This document shows positions 19,413-28,370 of a stretch of DNA of 64,000 nt, piece after piece. The notes under the pieces were generated by a model, which worked only from the letters and a program-made list of their open reading frames with translations, was not told the origin of the DNA and did not search any database. The stretch lies in assembly GCF_049673105.1 (NCBI RefSeq), contig NZ_JBATXG010000011.1:11981-75980 (forward strand). Reading direction: 5' to 3'. The translations under genes were made by a program, and so were the position numbers. Origin of the DNA: Castellaniella sp049673105. GTDB taxonomy: Bacteria; Pseudomonadota; Gammaproteobacteria; Burkholderiales; Burkholderiaceae_B. Positions within the stretch are counted from its first letter, which is position 1, and each line of letters begins with the position of its first letter.

Positions 19413-20393
19413 ATGAATGGATTTTCTGTGATGTCTACTGTAAAACACGCGAAAGTGATGATTCTGGGCTCTGGACCGGCCGGTTATTCCGCCGCAGTCT
19501 ACGCCGCGCGCGCCAACCTGTCTCCGGTGCTGATCACCGGCCTGGAACAAGGCGGGCAGCTGATGACCACCACGGATGTGGACAACTGGCCCGCCGACGT
19601 GCACGGCGTCCAAGGGCCGGACCTGATGCAGCGCTTCATGGAACACGCCCAGCGATTCAATACCGAAATGGTGTTCGACCACATCGCCAGCGTCGACCTG
19701 TCCAAGCGCCCCTTCGTGCTGAACGGCGACACGGGCGCGACGTACACCTGCGATTCCCTGATCATCGCCACCGGCGCATCCGCCCAATACTTGGGGCTGG
19801 AATCCGAACATTCCTTCATGGGACGCGGCGTGTCAGCCTGCGCCACCTGCGACGGATTCTTCTATAAAAACCAGGACGTGCTGGTGGTGGGCGGCGGCAA
19901 CACGGCGGTCGAAGAGGCCCTGTACCTGTCCAATATCTGCCGCACCGTCACCCTGGTGCACCGGCGCGACAAATTCCGCGCCGAGCCCATCCTGGTCGAC
20001 AAACTGATGGACAAGGTCGAGAACGGCAATATGCGCCTGAAGCTTTTCTACGAGCTGCAGGAAGTCCTGGGCGATGCGTCCGGCGTCACCGGCGCCCGCC
20101 TGCTCAACACCCAGACCGGCCAGACCGAGGACATGGCGGTCACCGGAACCTTCATCGCCATCGGGCACAAGCCCAACACGGCCATCTTCGAAGGCCAGCT
20201 GACAATGGAAAACGGCTACATCACGACCCGCAGCGGTCTGCAGGGACTGGCCACCATGACCTCGGTGCCGGGCGTGTTCGCCGCCGGCGACGTGCAGGAT
20301 CACGTCTATCGTCAGGCGATCACCAGCGCTGGCACCGGCTGCATGGCCGCCCTGGACGCACAACGTTGGCTGGAGAATGAAGGCCAACACTAA
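19413..20393 (+). CDS. trxB: Thioredoxin reductase
   Basis: A 326-residue low-molecular-weight flavoprotein reductase. FAD-binding GSGPAGYSAAVYAAR lies near the start, the redox-active CATC in VSACATCDGFFYKN in the middle, and the NADPH-binding VVGGGNTAVEEALY follows; GVFAAGDVQDHVYRQA is the C-terminal FAD motif. It reduces thioredoxin with NADPH in the cytoplasm. GGGAGG at 19401-19406 places the start at ATG 19413 (ATG 19410 is adjacent). The 3' end overlaps the Smr gene by 17 bp. Confidence 0.96.
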   Translation: MNGFSVMSTVKHAKVMILGSGPAGYSAAVYAARANLSPVLITGLEQGGQLMTTTDVDNWPADVHGVQGPDLMQRFMEHAQRFNTEMVFDHIASVDLSKRPFVLNGDTGATYTCDSLIIATGASAQYLGLESEHSFMGRGVSACATCDGFFYKNQDVLVVGGGNTAVEEALYLSNICRTVTLVHRRDKFRAEPILVDKLMDKVENGNMRLKLFYELQEVLGDASGVTGARLLNTQTGQTEDMAVTGTFIAIGHKPNTAIFEGQLTMENGYITTRSGLQGLATMTSVPGVFAAGDVQDHVYRQAITSAGTGCMAALDAQRWLENEGQH

Positions 20394-21069
20394 GCCGACG
20401 CTGGCGGATTTACGCCGCCTGCGGGCCGCTGCGCAAGAAGCAGCCGCATCACGGGCAGCCGCCCAGGCGGCTGCGCCGCGCGAGACGCAGCCCGCCGTCA
20501 CGCCCCCTGCGGCGCTGGACGCCAGCGACCGCGTCCTGTTCCGGCAAGCCATGCGCTTTGTGCAGCCCCTGCCGGATCACGGGCCGCGCGCGCGGGCTAC
20601 GCTGCGCCGCGATCCCGACACCCTGCTGCAAGCCCGCCGCGAACACGCCCAAGGCGCCCCTGCCATGCAGCCGGCGCCCAGGCAGCCGCGTCAGCGGCAT
20701 GCCCAGGCTGCGGTCCTGGACCTGGAGGCCGGTGAATTCCTGCAGCCGGGCTGCGGGCCGGATCTGCTGCGCGGGCTGCGGCGCGGAAAATGGGTCCCCC
20801 AAGCCACGCTGGATCTGCACGGCAGCACTGCCGACGAGGCCCGCGAACGCCTGGATCGGTTTCTGTCATCCTGCCTGGAACACGACATCCGCTGCGTGCG
20901 CGTCGTTCACGGCAAGGGCATCGGATCGCGCCAGGGGGAACCCATCCTGAAAGCCGCCGTGCGCCAGCACCTCAGCCGCCTGGAAGCCATCCAGGCCTGG
21001 GTCCAGGGAGGCGAGCGCGAAGGCGGCGCCGGCGCCGTGACCGCGCTGCTGCGTGTGCCCGCACCGTAA
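20377..21069 (+). CDS. Smr domain protein
   Basis: A 230-residue protein: an alanine- and arginine-rich N-terminal half of low complexity, then a C-terminal Smr domain (about residues 140-230) with TLDLHGSTADEARERLDRF, VRVVHGKGIGS and LKAAVRQHL. Smr domains in MutS2/SmrA-type proteins are nucleases or RNA/DNA-binding modules. It overlaps trxB by 17 bp, so translation is probably coupled. The role in this organism is unknown. Confidence 0.9.
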   Translation: MKANTKPTLADLRRLRAAAQEAAASRAAAQAAAPRETQPAVTPPAALDASDRVLFRQAMRFVQPLPDHGPRARATLRRDPDTLLQARREHAQGAPAMQPAPRQPRQRHAQAAVLDLEAGEFLQPGCGPDLLRGLRRGKWVPQATLDLHGSTADEARERLDRFLSSCLEHDIRCVRVVHGKGIGSRQGEPILKAAVRQHLSRLEAIQAWVQGGEREGGAGAVTALLRVPAP

Positions 21070-21130
21070 CCGCCAGCCCGCCGCCAGGGCTTGCGACACA
21101 TCATCATTCCCACCGGACGCTCGATAACTT

Positions 21131-21466
21131 ATGAATCCCAGCTGGACATACCTGATCATCGCCATCGCGGCCGAAGTCGTCGCCACGTCCGCGCTCAAGG
21201 CATCGAACGGTTTTACCCGCCTGCTGCCGTCCAGCATCACGGTCATCGGCTATGGGCTGGCGTTCTACCTGCTGGCGCTGGCGCTGAAGACCATCCCGGT
21301 AGGAATCGCCTATGCGGTCTGGTCCGGCGTAGGCATCGTCGCCATCGCCGCCATCGGTTACCTCGTGTTTGACCAGACGCTGGATGCCGCCGCCCTGATC
21401 GGCATCGGCCTGATCCTGGCCGGCGTGCTGGTGCTGAATGTCTTTTCAGCATCCGGCGGACACTAG
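21131..21466 (+). CDS. Small multidrug resistance (SMR) exporter, EmrE type
   Basis: A 111-residue four-helix protein. The essential membrane glutamate is E15 in IAIAAEVVATSALKASNGFT; GIAYAVWSGVGIVAIA (third helix) also matches EmrE-like exporters rather than the SugE/Gdx guanidinium branch. It likely works as an antiparallel dimer that exchanges quaternary cations for protons. A strong terminator follows 10 bp after the stop. Confidence 0.92.
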   Translation: MNPSWTYLIIAIAAEVVATSALKASNGFTRLLPSSITVIGYGLAFYLLALALKTIPVGIAYAVWSGVGIVAIAAIGYLVFDQTLDAAALIGIGLILAGVLVLNVFSASGGH

Positions 21467-21476
21467 AAAATGAACA

Positions 21477-21520
21477 GGGCCAGTGATTGGATCACCGGCC
21501 CCGTCAGATTTTATTTTTTA
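21477..21520 (+). terminator. Rho-independent terminator after the SMR gene
   Basis: GGGCC-A-GTGAT, loop TGG, ATCAC-C-GGCCC (21477-21501), followed by a T-rich stretch at 21509-21519. Confidence 0.85.
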
Positions 21521-21629
21521 TGGGTACAGCCTACAAATGAAAGCGCTATCTCCGCAGCGCCAGTGCCCAAGCAGGGCTGTCTCCTCACCTGCATGAACGG
21601 CATTATGCAACTTGAAACAGTCTCTGACA

Positions 21630-21647
21630 CCTAGGGAAGTCCCTAGG
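21630..21647. promoter_or_regulatory. Inverted repeat upstream of the pirin gene (operator candidate)
   Basis: CCTAGGGA-AG-TCCCTAGG, a perfect 8-bp inverted repeat with a 2-bp spacer, 61 bp before the pirin start. No T-run follows, so a terminator is unlikely; a dimeric repressor site is the simplest reading. The cognate protein is unknown. Confidence 0.5.
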
Positions 21648-21707
21648 GAATCGCATCACGGAGTATCGTAGTCTGTCGGCAACCCTTTCATTACACCAGG
21701 AACTCTC

Positions 21708-22598
21708 ATGGACGCCACCTTACTGATCGACCGCCGCATACACGATCTGGGGGGCGGACTGACCGTCGGTCGCGTGCTGCCCTTCCGCAAGCGCCGCATG
21801 GTCGGCCCCTTCATCTTTCTGGATCATATGGGGCCGCTGGATCTGGCGCCCGGCATTCCCAAGGCGCTAGACGTCAGACCTCATCCGCATATCGGCCTGT
21901 CCACCGTGACCTATCTGTACAGCGGCGCCATCACCCACCGAGACAGCCTGGGCTTCGAGCAGGAAATCCGCCCCGGCCAGGTCAACTGGATGACTGCCGG
22001 CAGCGGCATCACTCACAGCGAACGCCTGGAATACGCGCGCAGCCACGGCGCCCGCCTGCACGGGATTCAAGCCTGGGTCGCTCTGCCCAAGGAATTCGAG
22101 GAAACCGCCCCCGGTTTCTATCATCACCACGGCGCCGACCAACTGCCGGAAGCCCATGAAGAAGGGGTCGTCAGCCGCCTGATCGCCGGATCCATAGATG
22201 GCGAGACGGCCCAGGTCCAGACCCATTCCCCGCTGTTCTACCTGCACTGGGAAATGACTGCCGGCGCCCGCCGCAGCCTAAGCGCTCAATACCCGGAACG
22301 CGCCGTCTACGTCGCGCGAGGCGAAGTCGAACTGGACGGCCACATCCTGCCCGAAGGCCGCATGCTGGTGCTGGCCGCCGGTCACAGCGCCCAGATCACG
22401 GCTCGCCAGCCATCCACCCTGATGTTGCTGGGCGGTGAACCCATCGGCGAACGCTTCATCTACTGGAATTTCGTGTCCTCGTCCAAAGACCGCTTGGAGC
22501 AGGCCCGCGAGGACTGGCGCGCTCAGCGTATGGCGCTGCCGGTCGGCGACGACCAGGAATTCATTCCCCTGCCCGAAGACCCGCCAGGCAACCGATAA
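21708..22598 (+). CDS. Pirin family protein
   Basis: A 296-residue bicupin. The metal-binding histidines are visible in the N-terminal cupin: RPHPHIGLSTVTYLYSG and GSGITHSERLE, followed by LHGIQAWVALP; the C-terminal pirin domain includes RAVYVARGEVELDG. Bacterial pirins are iron-binding and some are quercetinase-like or regulate metabolism. It is monocistronic: preceded by a terminator and a palindrome, and convergent with the c-di-GMP gene (stops 5 bp apart). Confidence 0.93.
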   Translation: MDATLLIDRRIHDLGGGLTVGRVLPFRKRRMVGPFIFLDHMGPLDLAPGIPKALDVRPHPHIGLSTVTYLYSGAITHRDSLGFEQEIRPGQVNWMTAGSGITHSERLEYARSHGARLHGIQAWVALPKEFEETAPGFYHHHGADQLPEAHEEGVVSRLIAGSIDGETAQVQTHSPLFYLHWEMTAGARRSLSAQYPERAVYVARGEVELDGHILPEGRMLVLAAGHSAQITARQPSTLMLLGGEPIGERFIYWNFVSSSKDRLEQAREDWRAQRMALPVGDDQEFIPLPEDPPGNR

Positions 22599-22602
22599 AT
22601 CC

Positions 22603-25173
22603 TCAGGACGGCGGCCAGGTGCCCGCCGGGGCGGGCCTGCCGAACAGAAACCCTTGCGCCTGTTTACACCCCATCGCCAGCAAGGTATCGCGCTGAACCG
22701 TGGTTTCCACCCCTTCGGCAACCACGTCCAGATCCAGGGATTTCGCCAGGCTCAGGACAGCCGAGACAATGGCCGAGCTGCGCTGCTGCTGCCCCCGCCC
22801 CAGGGGGTCGATGAAGGAACGGTCGATTTTCAAGGTCTTGAGCGGAAATCTGTGCACGTGACTGAGCGAGGAATAGCCAGTCCCGAAGTCATCCAAGGCG
22901 ATGCGGATGCCGGCCTCGTGCAGATCGCCCAGGATCCTGCCAGCCGCATCCGGGTCCGACAGCAAGGTGCCCTCGGTCACTTCGATGCACAGCTGATGCG
23001 TCGCGATACCCGTCTGTGACAACATGTCCAGCAGCCGCTGGGGGAAATTCCGGCTATGGAAATGATGCGGCGAAATATTGATGTTCAACACTTGCTGGTC
23101 GCCGACGATGCCGCGCGCCGCCTGACACGCCAGGCGATACAGATGCCAGTCAATGGCCTCGATCAGGCCGGTGGCTTCGGCGGCGGGCAGAAAATCCGCC
23201 GGCCCCAGCAGACCGCGCTCGGGGTGCTGCCAGCGGATCAAGGCCTCGTAGCCCGTGATGCCGGCATCGGCCAGGCGCACGATAGGTTGAAAGAAAGGGA
23301 CGAACTGGCCGGCTTCCAGCGCGGTGCGCATCTGCTGCTCCAGATCCAGCACGTTCACGGCTGAGGCATGCAGCTTTTCGTCGAACAGCACGTAGCGCTG
23401 CCGGCCCGCCGCCTTGGCGCGATACAGGGCCGTGTCGGCATCATGCAGCACCTGATCGACCGCCTGATAGCCCTCGTGGCTCATGGCAATGCCGATACTG
23501 ACCGACACATGCAAGGCGCGACCATCGATCAGGACGGCTTGAGCCATCCGGGCCTGAATGCGCTGCGCCACCTGGCAGGCGGTGGACGGTTGAGGGCAGT
23601 TTTCCAGCAGGATAGCGAATTCGTCTCCGGACAAACGGCCCACGATATCGGGCGGGCGCACACATTCGGCCATCCGCGCAGCGACCTCGCGCAGGACCGC
23701 ATCGCCCACCAAATGACCCAGCCCGTCGTTGAACAGCTTGAAGCGGTCCACATCCAGATACAAGAGCGCGAAGCAGCCCCCGCTTTGCCGGGCGTTCAGG
23801 GCGCGCTCCAGGCGTTCGCGCAAGTACAGGCGATTGGGCAGCCCCGTCAAAGGATCATGCATGACCTGGTGCCGCAGTTGCTGCTGCGCCTGTTCCCGCA
23901 CCGTGATCTGCTGGCGCAATTCCAGCGTCCGGTCCAGCACACGCTGCTCTAGCTGCGCGTTCAAGACTTGCAAGGCCTCGTCCTGCTGACGCCGCTGCAG
24001 CGTATTGGCGATCTGGTAGGACACAAAGGTCAGCAGATCGGCGTCCTGAGACGTGTAATACAGATTCTCGCGGTAGCTTTGCACCACGACCATGCCCATG
24101 ACCCCCTGCGAACCCAGCAAGGGAGCCCCCAGCCAGCAAACGGATTCCTGGCCGTAGGTGACGGCATCGACTTCGCCTTGGGCGATCAGGCGGCTGATCC
24201 CCGCCTTGTTCATCAGCACCGTCTGGCCGCCCCGGATGGCGTATTCGCTCATGCCCAGCCCCCAGGGCCGGGTCTCCAGCTTCGCGCCGGCTTCGTCCAC
24301 ATAATAGGGAAAGTCCAGCCGCTGCCGGTCTTCGGATACCAGGACGATATAGAAGTTGTCGGCGTTGAGCAGCTCGCCGACCGCCTGGTGGATGCTGCGA
24401 TAGAAAGTCTTGCTCCCACCCGGGCTGTGGCCGAGCGCTGCGATACGATAGAGCGTCGTCTGCAGGTGCGCCGCCCGTTCGCGTTCGCGCACCTGCTCTT
24501 GCAGGCGGGCATTGACGGTGGCCAGCTCGCGGGTGCGATCCGCCACCCGATGTTCCAGGGCTTCCTGACCCAGCTTACGCTCGACGGCATTGAGCACGTG
24601 TTCCGCCACAAAGGCCAGCACATTCTGATCGGTCTGGGAATACCCCCTGCCCGTCTCGTAGCTTTGCACGGTCAGAACGCCCAGGATCTGGCCATCATGG
24701 CGCATTGGCACACCCATGAAGTCCACCGAGGGCGTTCCTACAGCCTGACCGCCCAAGCCCAGGTCCCGGGCGACTTCACGGGAAGCGCCGCGCTTGGGCT
24801 GCCCATGGCGGATCAGGGCCAGCGTGATCGTGTTGTTCAGCTGTTCTGCCGTGAATTCCTGGTCGGGCTTATACAGCTCGCCATCCATGACATCGGCAAA
24901 GTAAATGAAACGCACGGTCTGGCGCTGCGGATCATACAGAGCGATATAGAAATTTTCGGCATACATCAGCTGAGCGATGATGCCGTGCAAGCCCTTCAAC
25001 AGGCTTTGCACGTCCAGCTCTGATGCTGCCATATTGGCAATGGCAAACAGGGCCTGCTGCAAACGCTCGGACCCTTTCAGCCGTCGGACCGAGGCCCTCA
25101 ATCGCTGAATGGCCCGGGTTTCGATCAGCTTCCGCCGCTTACCACGCGACGTGATGCGGCGCAGGCGACTCAT
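22603..25173 (-). CDS. GAF-GAF-GGDEF-EAL cyclic di-GMP protein
   Basis: An 856-residue cytoplasmic protein with no membrane segment. Domains: basic N-terminal helix (1-40), GAF1 (about 45-195), coiled coil, GAF2 (about 235-395), coiled coil (395-435), GGDEF (436-600), EAL (605-856). The GGDEF active site reads SGDEF (515-519), with an RxxD inhibitory site RPPD at 506-509. The EAL half keeps EALIRW (643-648), NINIS, a Glu in CIEVTEG, DDFGTGYSSL, the Lys of LKIDRSF, and VVAEGVET. Both synthesis and hydrolysis of c-di-GMP are therefore possible. ATG 25173 gives MSRLRRITSR; the open frame to 25485 overlaps the speD-speE gene. Confidence 0.93.
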   Translation of the reverse strand: MSRLRRITSRGKRRKLIETRAIQRLRASVRRLKGSERLQQALFAIANMAASELDVQSLLKGLHGIIAQLMYAENFYIALYDPQRQTVRFIYFADVMDGELYKPDQEFTAEQLNNTITLALIRHGQPKRGASREVARDLGLGGQAVGTPSVDFMGVPMRHDGQILGVLTVQSYETGRGYSQTDQNVLAFVAEHVLNAVERKLGQEALEHRVADRTRELATVNARLQEQVRERERAAHLQTTLYRIAALGHSPGGSKTFYRSIHQAVGELLNADNFYIVLVSEDRQRLDFPYYVDEAGAKLETRPWGLGMSEYAIRGGQTVLMNKAGISRLIAQGEVDAVTYGQESVCWLGAPLLGSQGVMGMVVVQSYRENLYYTSQDADLLTFVSYQIANTLQRRQQDEALQVLNAQLEQRVLDRTLELRQQITVREQAQQQLRHQVMHDPLTGLPNRLYLRERLERALNARQSGGCFALLYLDVDRFKLFNDGLGHLVGDAVLREVAARMAECVRPPDIVGRLSGDEFAILLENCPQPSTACQVAQRIQARMAQAVLIDGRALHVSVSIGIAMSHEGYQAVDQVLHDADTALYRAKAAGRQRYVLFDEKLHASAVNVLDLEQQMRTALEAGQFVPFFQPIVRLADAGITGYEALIRWQHPERGLLGPADFLPAAEATGLIEAIDWHLYRLACQAARGIVGDQQVLNINISPHHFHSRNFPQRLLDMLSQTGIATHQLCIEVTEGTLLSDPDAAGRILGDLHEAGIRIALDDFGTGYSSLSHVHRFPLKTLKIDRSFIDPLGRGQQQRSSAIVSAVLSLAKSLDLDVVAEGVETTVQRDTLLAMGCKQAQGFLFGRPAPAGTWPPS

Positions 25174-25307
25174 AGGCTTTCCAATACCGCCATACCCGCT
25201 TGAACCGACATCGCAGTCCTCTCCTTGGCGTCGAATTTGTAGGGATTCTACAAGGCCAACCAAAAAATGCGAAGAATCCGGCGGGATGCCTGTTGCGGTA
25301 CCGTGCG

Positions 25308-26552
25308 CTATATCAATGCAGGCAACAAACGCCGGTAATTCGCCGGCAAGGCAAACAGCGCCCCGTGATATTCGGGGCTGTAGACCTGCAGATCGGCGAT
25401 CTGGCGAGCCTGAAGACGCGCCTCGATTTCCTGGGCGGACAGGCTGGCGGGCTTGAGCGTGGTCGACGCCACGGCAAACGCCCAATAAGACCCATACAGC
25501 GGAATATGCAAGCCGTAGCCATGCACCTGCGGGAAAATTTCGTTCAGGGAGGCCGCCAGGCCGGCTACCTGATCGGGTTCATGAAACGGCGCCCCCAGGT
25601 GCAGGACCAGGGCGCCGTCCGGCGCCAGGATATTCCGGCATGCCTCGAAAAAAGCCGGCGTATACAGCGGCCCAGCCGGTGTTTCGGGATCGGTCAGGTC
25701 CAGATAGACCAGATCGAAGGTCTCGCCGCACTCGCGCACAAAGGCCGCCCCATCCTGGATGCGGATGCTTGCCCGGGGATCATCAAAGCTGCCCCGATGG
25801 ATTGACGTCAGATGGGTGCGGGCGACATCCACCACGCCGCCATCCAGTTCAACCAGCGTGGCCGATTCGATGCTGGAATGCTTCAGCAATTCTTCCAGCG
25901 CGCCGCCGTCGCCCCCGCCGATGATCAGCGCCCGGCGAGGCGCCGGATGCGCCAGCGCCGCCGGGTGGATCAGCGCCTCGTGGTAGAACGCCTCATCGGC
26001 CTCGGACGTCATCAAACAGCCATCCAGGCGCAGCGTCAGCCCCAGTTCACGGGATTCCAGCAATTCCAGCCGCTGTAAACCGGTATCGCAATCCAGAATA
26101 CGGCGATCGAAACGAAAGCCGTATTCGGCGCCCTCGGTCAGGGACTCCAGCAGCAATTCCCGATTGGGCGCCGGACCGTCGCGGTCTCCGCGCATCAGAT
26201 GCTCACGTTGGCTTTGGGTGGGCTGGAAGGCCTGCTCAAGCCGATTCATCAGCTGCTCGGCCCGAGCGGAATTATCCGCCTCGAAGTTGCAGACGTAGAC
26301 ATCCAGCGTCACACCGCCACGCTCCGGCCAGGTGTGCACCGCCAGATGGGATTCCGCCAGCAGCAAAGCGCCGGTGACGCCGCCTGGCTGCCCCTGATAA
26401 TCGGGAAAGGTCTGCCATTTCTCACCCACGATGGTCAGCCCCGCTTCCAGCGTGGCTTGACGGCACAGATCGGCGAGGACGGTCTCGTCGGTCAGCAATG
26501 CGATATCGGATTGGCAGCGGTAGAGATCCGCAGTGAGGTGCAGGCCTTGCAT
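25308..26552 (-). CDS. S-adenosylmethionine decarboxylase / spermidine synthase fusion
   Basis: A 414-residue bifunctional enzyme. Residues 1-120 are a class 1B AdoMet decarboxylase: the pyruvoyl-forming cleavage site is ESH (S68) in LLLAESHLAVHTWPE, with H73 and the proton-donor Cys C88 in DVYVCNF. Residues about 130-414 are a SpeE-type aminopropyltransferase with GGGDGG (212-217), LVELD (233-237) and the D-x-T-D motif D285/D288 in YLDLTDPE. Together they convert AdoMet and putrescine to spermidine. ATG 26552 has GGGGA eight bases upstream; the frame to 26621 adds no conserved residues. A near-consensus promoter lies 107 bp upstream. Confidence 0.92.
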   Translation of the reverse strand: MQGLHLTADLYRCQSDIALLTDETVLADLCRQATLEAGLTIVGEKWQTFPDYQGQPGGVTGALLLAESHLAVHTWPERGGVTLDVYVCNFEADNSARAEQLMNRLEQAFQPTQSQREHLMRGDRDGPAPNRELLLESLTEGAEYGFRFDRRILDCDTGLQRLELLESRELGLTLRLDGCLMTSEADEAFYHEALIHPAALAHPAPRRALIIGGGDGGALEELLKHSSIESATLVELDGGVVDVARTHLTSIHRGSFDDPRASIRIQDGAAFVRECGETFDLVYLDLTDPETPAGPLYTPAFFEACRNILAPDGALVLHLGAPFHEPDQVAGLAASLNEIFPQVHGYGLHIPLYGSYWAFAVASTTLKPASLSAQEIEARLQARQIADLQVYSPEYHGALFALPANYRRLLPALI

Positions 26553-26658
26553 GATGGCATCCCCTGAAACAGGACGGCGCGACGCGCGCGGTGAATCAGC
26601 CTGGACAAAAGGGGCGCCCACCAGCGCAACCCTGCGCCAGCGCGACAGAAATCCGAAG

Positions 26659-26687
26659 ATAGTAGACGAAGAAAACTTTTATTGCAA
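26659..26687 (-). promoter_or_regulatory. Sigma-70-type promoter of the speD-speE fusion gene
   Basis: On the minus strand TTGCAA (26687-26682), 17-bp spacer, TACTAT (26664-26659) in a locally A+T-rich stretch. The predicted leader is about 100 nt. Confidence 0.6.
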
Positions 26688-26771
26688 GATGGTAGCTTAT
26701 TATCTACAAATTGCGCGCATACTGAGAGTGATGCGTTACTGCGCCGGGCCCCATCCCGCTTGTCCCGACCC

Positions 26772-27305
26772 TCACAAAATCAGGCGCTCCAAAGCGCCGT
26801 TGGCCAGCGCCTGCCGGGGAAGACCGCCCTGGCGCTGTTCAAGCACCAGCTTCAAGCCCCCCAGCCAGGCGCCGTGACCGAAAACCAGCACAGGCCCCGG
26901 CGCGGATTTTGCGCGGTCGCGCACCCGCGTGATGCGGGCAAGAAAGTCATCCAGCGTTTCGCCAAGCGGCAGGCTGTGCAGCGCATGTTCCCATGCCCCC
27001 GGATGAGCGGCCTCCATCTCGCCCCAGGTTTTGCCTTCCCATTCCCCAAACGCGATTTCGAGCAAATCGGGATCCGGCTCGGCATCGGGAAAGCCGTGCA
27101 GAGCCGCCGTCTGGCTGGCCCTGCTCAGGGGAGAGGTCAACACCAGGGCAAACTGCCGGCCCGCCAACGCCTGCCGGTTGGCCTGCAGCATGGCAAGGTC
27201 TTGCACCCCCATCGGATCATCCAGAGCGACGTCGCGCTGCCCTTGCAGGCGGCCCTGGCTATTCCACGGCGTCCGGAAATGCCGGATGAACCAGAATTCA
27301 GCCAT
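26772..27305 (-). CDS. Histidine phosphatase (phosphoglycerate mutase-like) family protein
   Basis: A 177-residue branch-2-like histidine phosphatase. The phosphorylated His is in FIRHFRTPWN (the usual RHG is RHF here), EIAFGEWEGKTWGE carries the family Glu region, and the second catalytic His is in VFGHGAW. It hydrolyses a phosphomonoester; CobC-like or phosphoglycerate-type substrates are possible. It starts six bases after the stop of the ABC ATPase gene, so it belongs to the importer operon. This suggests that the imported compound may be dephosphorylated. The RHG-to-RHF change is unusual but leaves the catalytic Arg-His pair. Confidence 0.88.
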   Translation of the reverse strand: MAEFWFIRHFRTPWNSQGRLQGQRDVALDDPMGVQDLAMLQANRQALAGRQFALVLTSPLSRASQTAALHGFPDAEPDPDLLEIAFGEWEGKTWGEMEAAHPGAWEHALHSLPLGETLDDFLARITRVRDRAKSAPGPVLVFGHGAWLGGLKLVLEQRQGGLPRQALANGALERLIL

Positions 27306-27311
27306 ACCTGA

Positions 27312-28355
27312 TCAATCCGCCAGCACGGGGGCGCCGTGGCTGTCGATCTCCAGGGAAACCGGCGCGCCCTGATCATGGGGAGGCACGCCAGTGGCATGCA
27401 GGGTATCCACAATGATCTGACCGTCGACCGTTTCCACCAGATAGCGGATCTGGCTGCCCAGAAACTCGCGGTGAGCGACGGTGCCCTGAATGGCGCCGCC
27501 CGATGTCACCAGACGAATATTCTGTGGACGCAACACGATGCGATTGGCATTCGCAACGGGGTTGGCAATCGCCAAACGCTGGCCGCCCGCGGTCACGAAA
27601 GTCTCGCTTTGCATCGAACCCGTCAGGATATTGGCCGTGCCCAGGAAACCCGCCACGAAGGCATTCGCCGGATGATCGTACAGCGCCTGCGGCGTGCCGA
27701 TCTGCTGGATAACGCCTTTGTCCAGCACCGCCATCCGGTCCGACGTGGTGTTCGCTTCTTCCTGGTCGTGCGTCACGAAAATCGTCGTCAGCCCCAGCTT
27801 GCGTTGCAAAGCCAGCAGTTCACGCCGCATCTGGACACGCAGCGCGGCATCCAGGTTCGACAAAGGCTCGTCCAGCAGCAGCACTTGCGGTTCAATCGCG
27901 ATGGTGCGGGCCAGCGCCACGCGCTGTTGCTGCCCCCCCGACAGCTGCGCCGGCATGCGATCCGCCAGGTGCAGCAAATCCACGGTTTCCAGGGCAGCCT
28001 CGACCTTGGAGCCGATTTCCTGCGCCGGGACCTTGCGCTCTTCCAGACCGAAAGCGACGTTCTTGCGCACCGACATATGCGGCCAGAGCGCATACGACTG
28101 GAACACCATGCCGACATTGCGCTTCCAGGGCGGCAGCGCAGCGACATCGCGGTCCCCGATCAAGATGCGACCACGCGGAGTCGGGCCGAAGCCCGCGATG
28201 GCGCGCAGCAGCGTCGACTTGCCCGATCCCGAGGGCCCCAGGAAGGCGAAGAACTCGCCTGGCTCGATCACCATATTGATGCCTTCCAGGACCTTGGTGT
28301 CGCCGAAGGACAGATGCAGATCCTCGATACGGATACCTGCTTTGGGTTGTGTCAT
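27312..28355 (-). CDS. ABC importer ATPase (PotA/FbpC type)
   Basis: A 347-residue ATPase: Walker A GPSGSGKST (about residue 40), Q-loop VFQSYALWP, signature LSGGQQQRVALAR, Walker B VLLLDEPLSNLD, switch His in VTHDQEEA. The C-terminal 110 residues form the TOBE-type regulatory domain found in Fe3+, spermidine/putrescine and phosphonate importers. It energises the fused permease encoded 15 bp upstream. Order on the strand is binding protein, permease, ATPase, phosphatase. Confidence 0.95.
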   Translation of the reverse strand: MTQPKAGIRIEDLHLSFGDTKVLEGINMVIEPGEFFAFLGPSGSGKSTLLRAIAGFGPTPRGRILIGDRDVAALPPWKRNVGMVFQSYALWPHMSVRKNVAFGLEERKVPAQEIGSKVEAALETVDLLHLADRMPAQLSGGQQQRVALARTIAIEPQVLLLDEPLSNLDAALRVQMRRELLALQRKLGLTTIFVTHDQEEANTTSDRMAVLDKGVIQQIGTPQALYDHPANAFVAGFLGTANILTGSMQSETFVTAGGQRLAIANPVANANRIVLRPQNIRLVTSGGAIQGTVAHREFLGSQIRYLVETVDGQIIVDTLHATGVPPHDQGAPVSLEIDSHGAPVLAD

Positions 28356-28370
28356 TTTTGTCTCCTTCGC

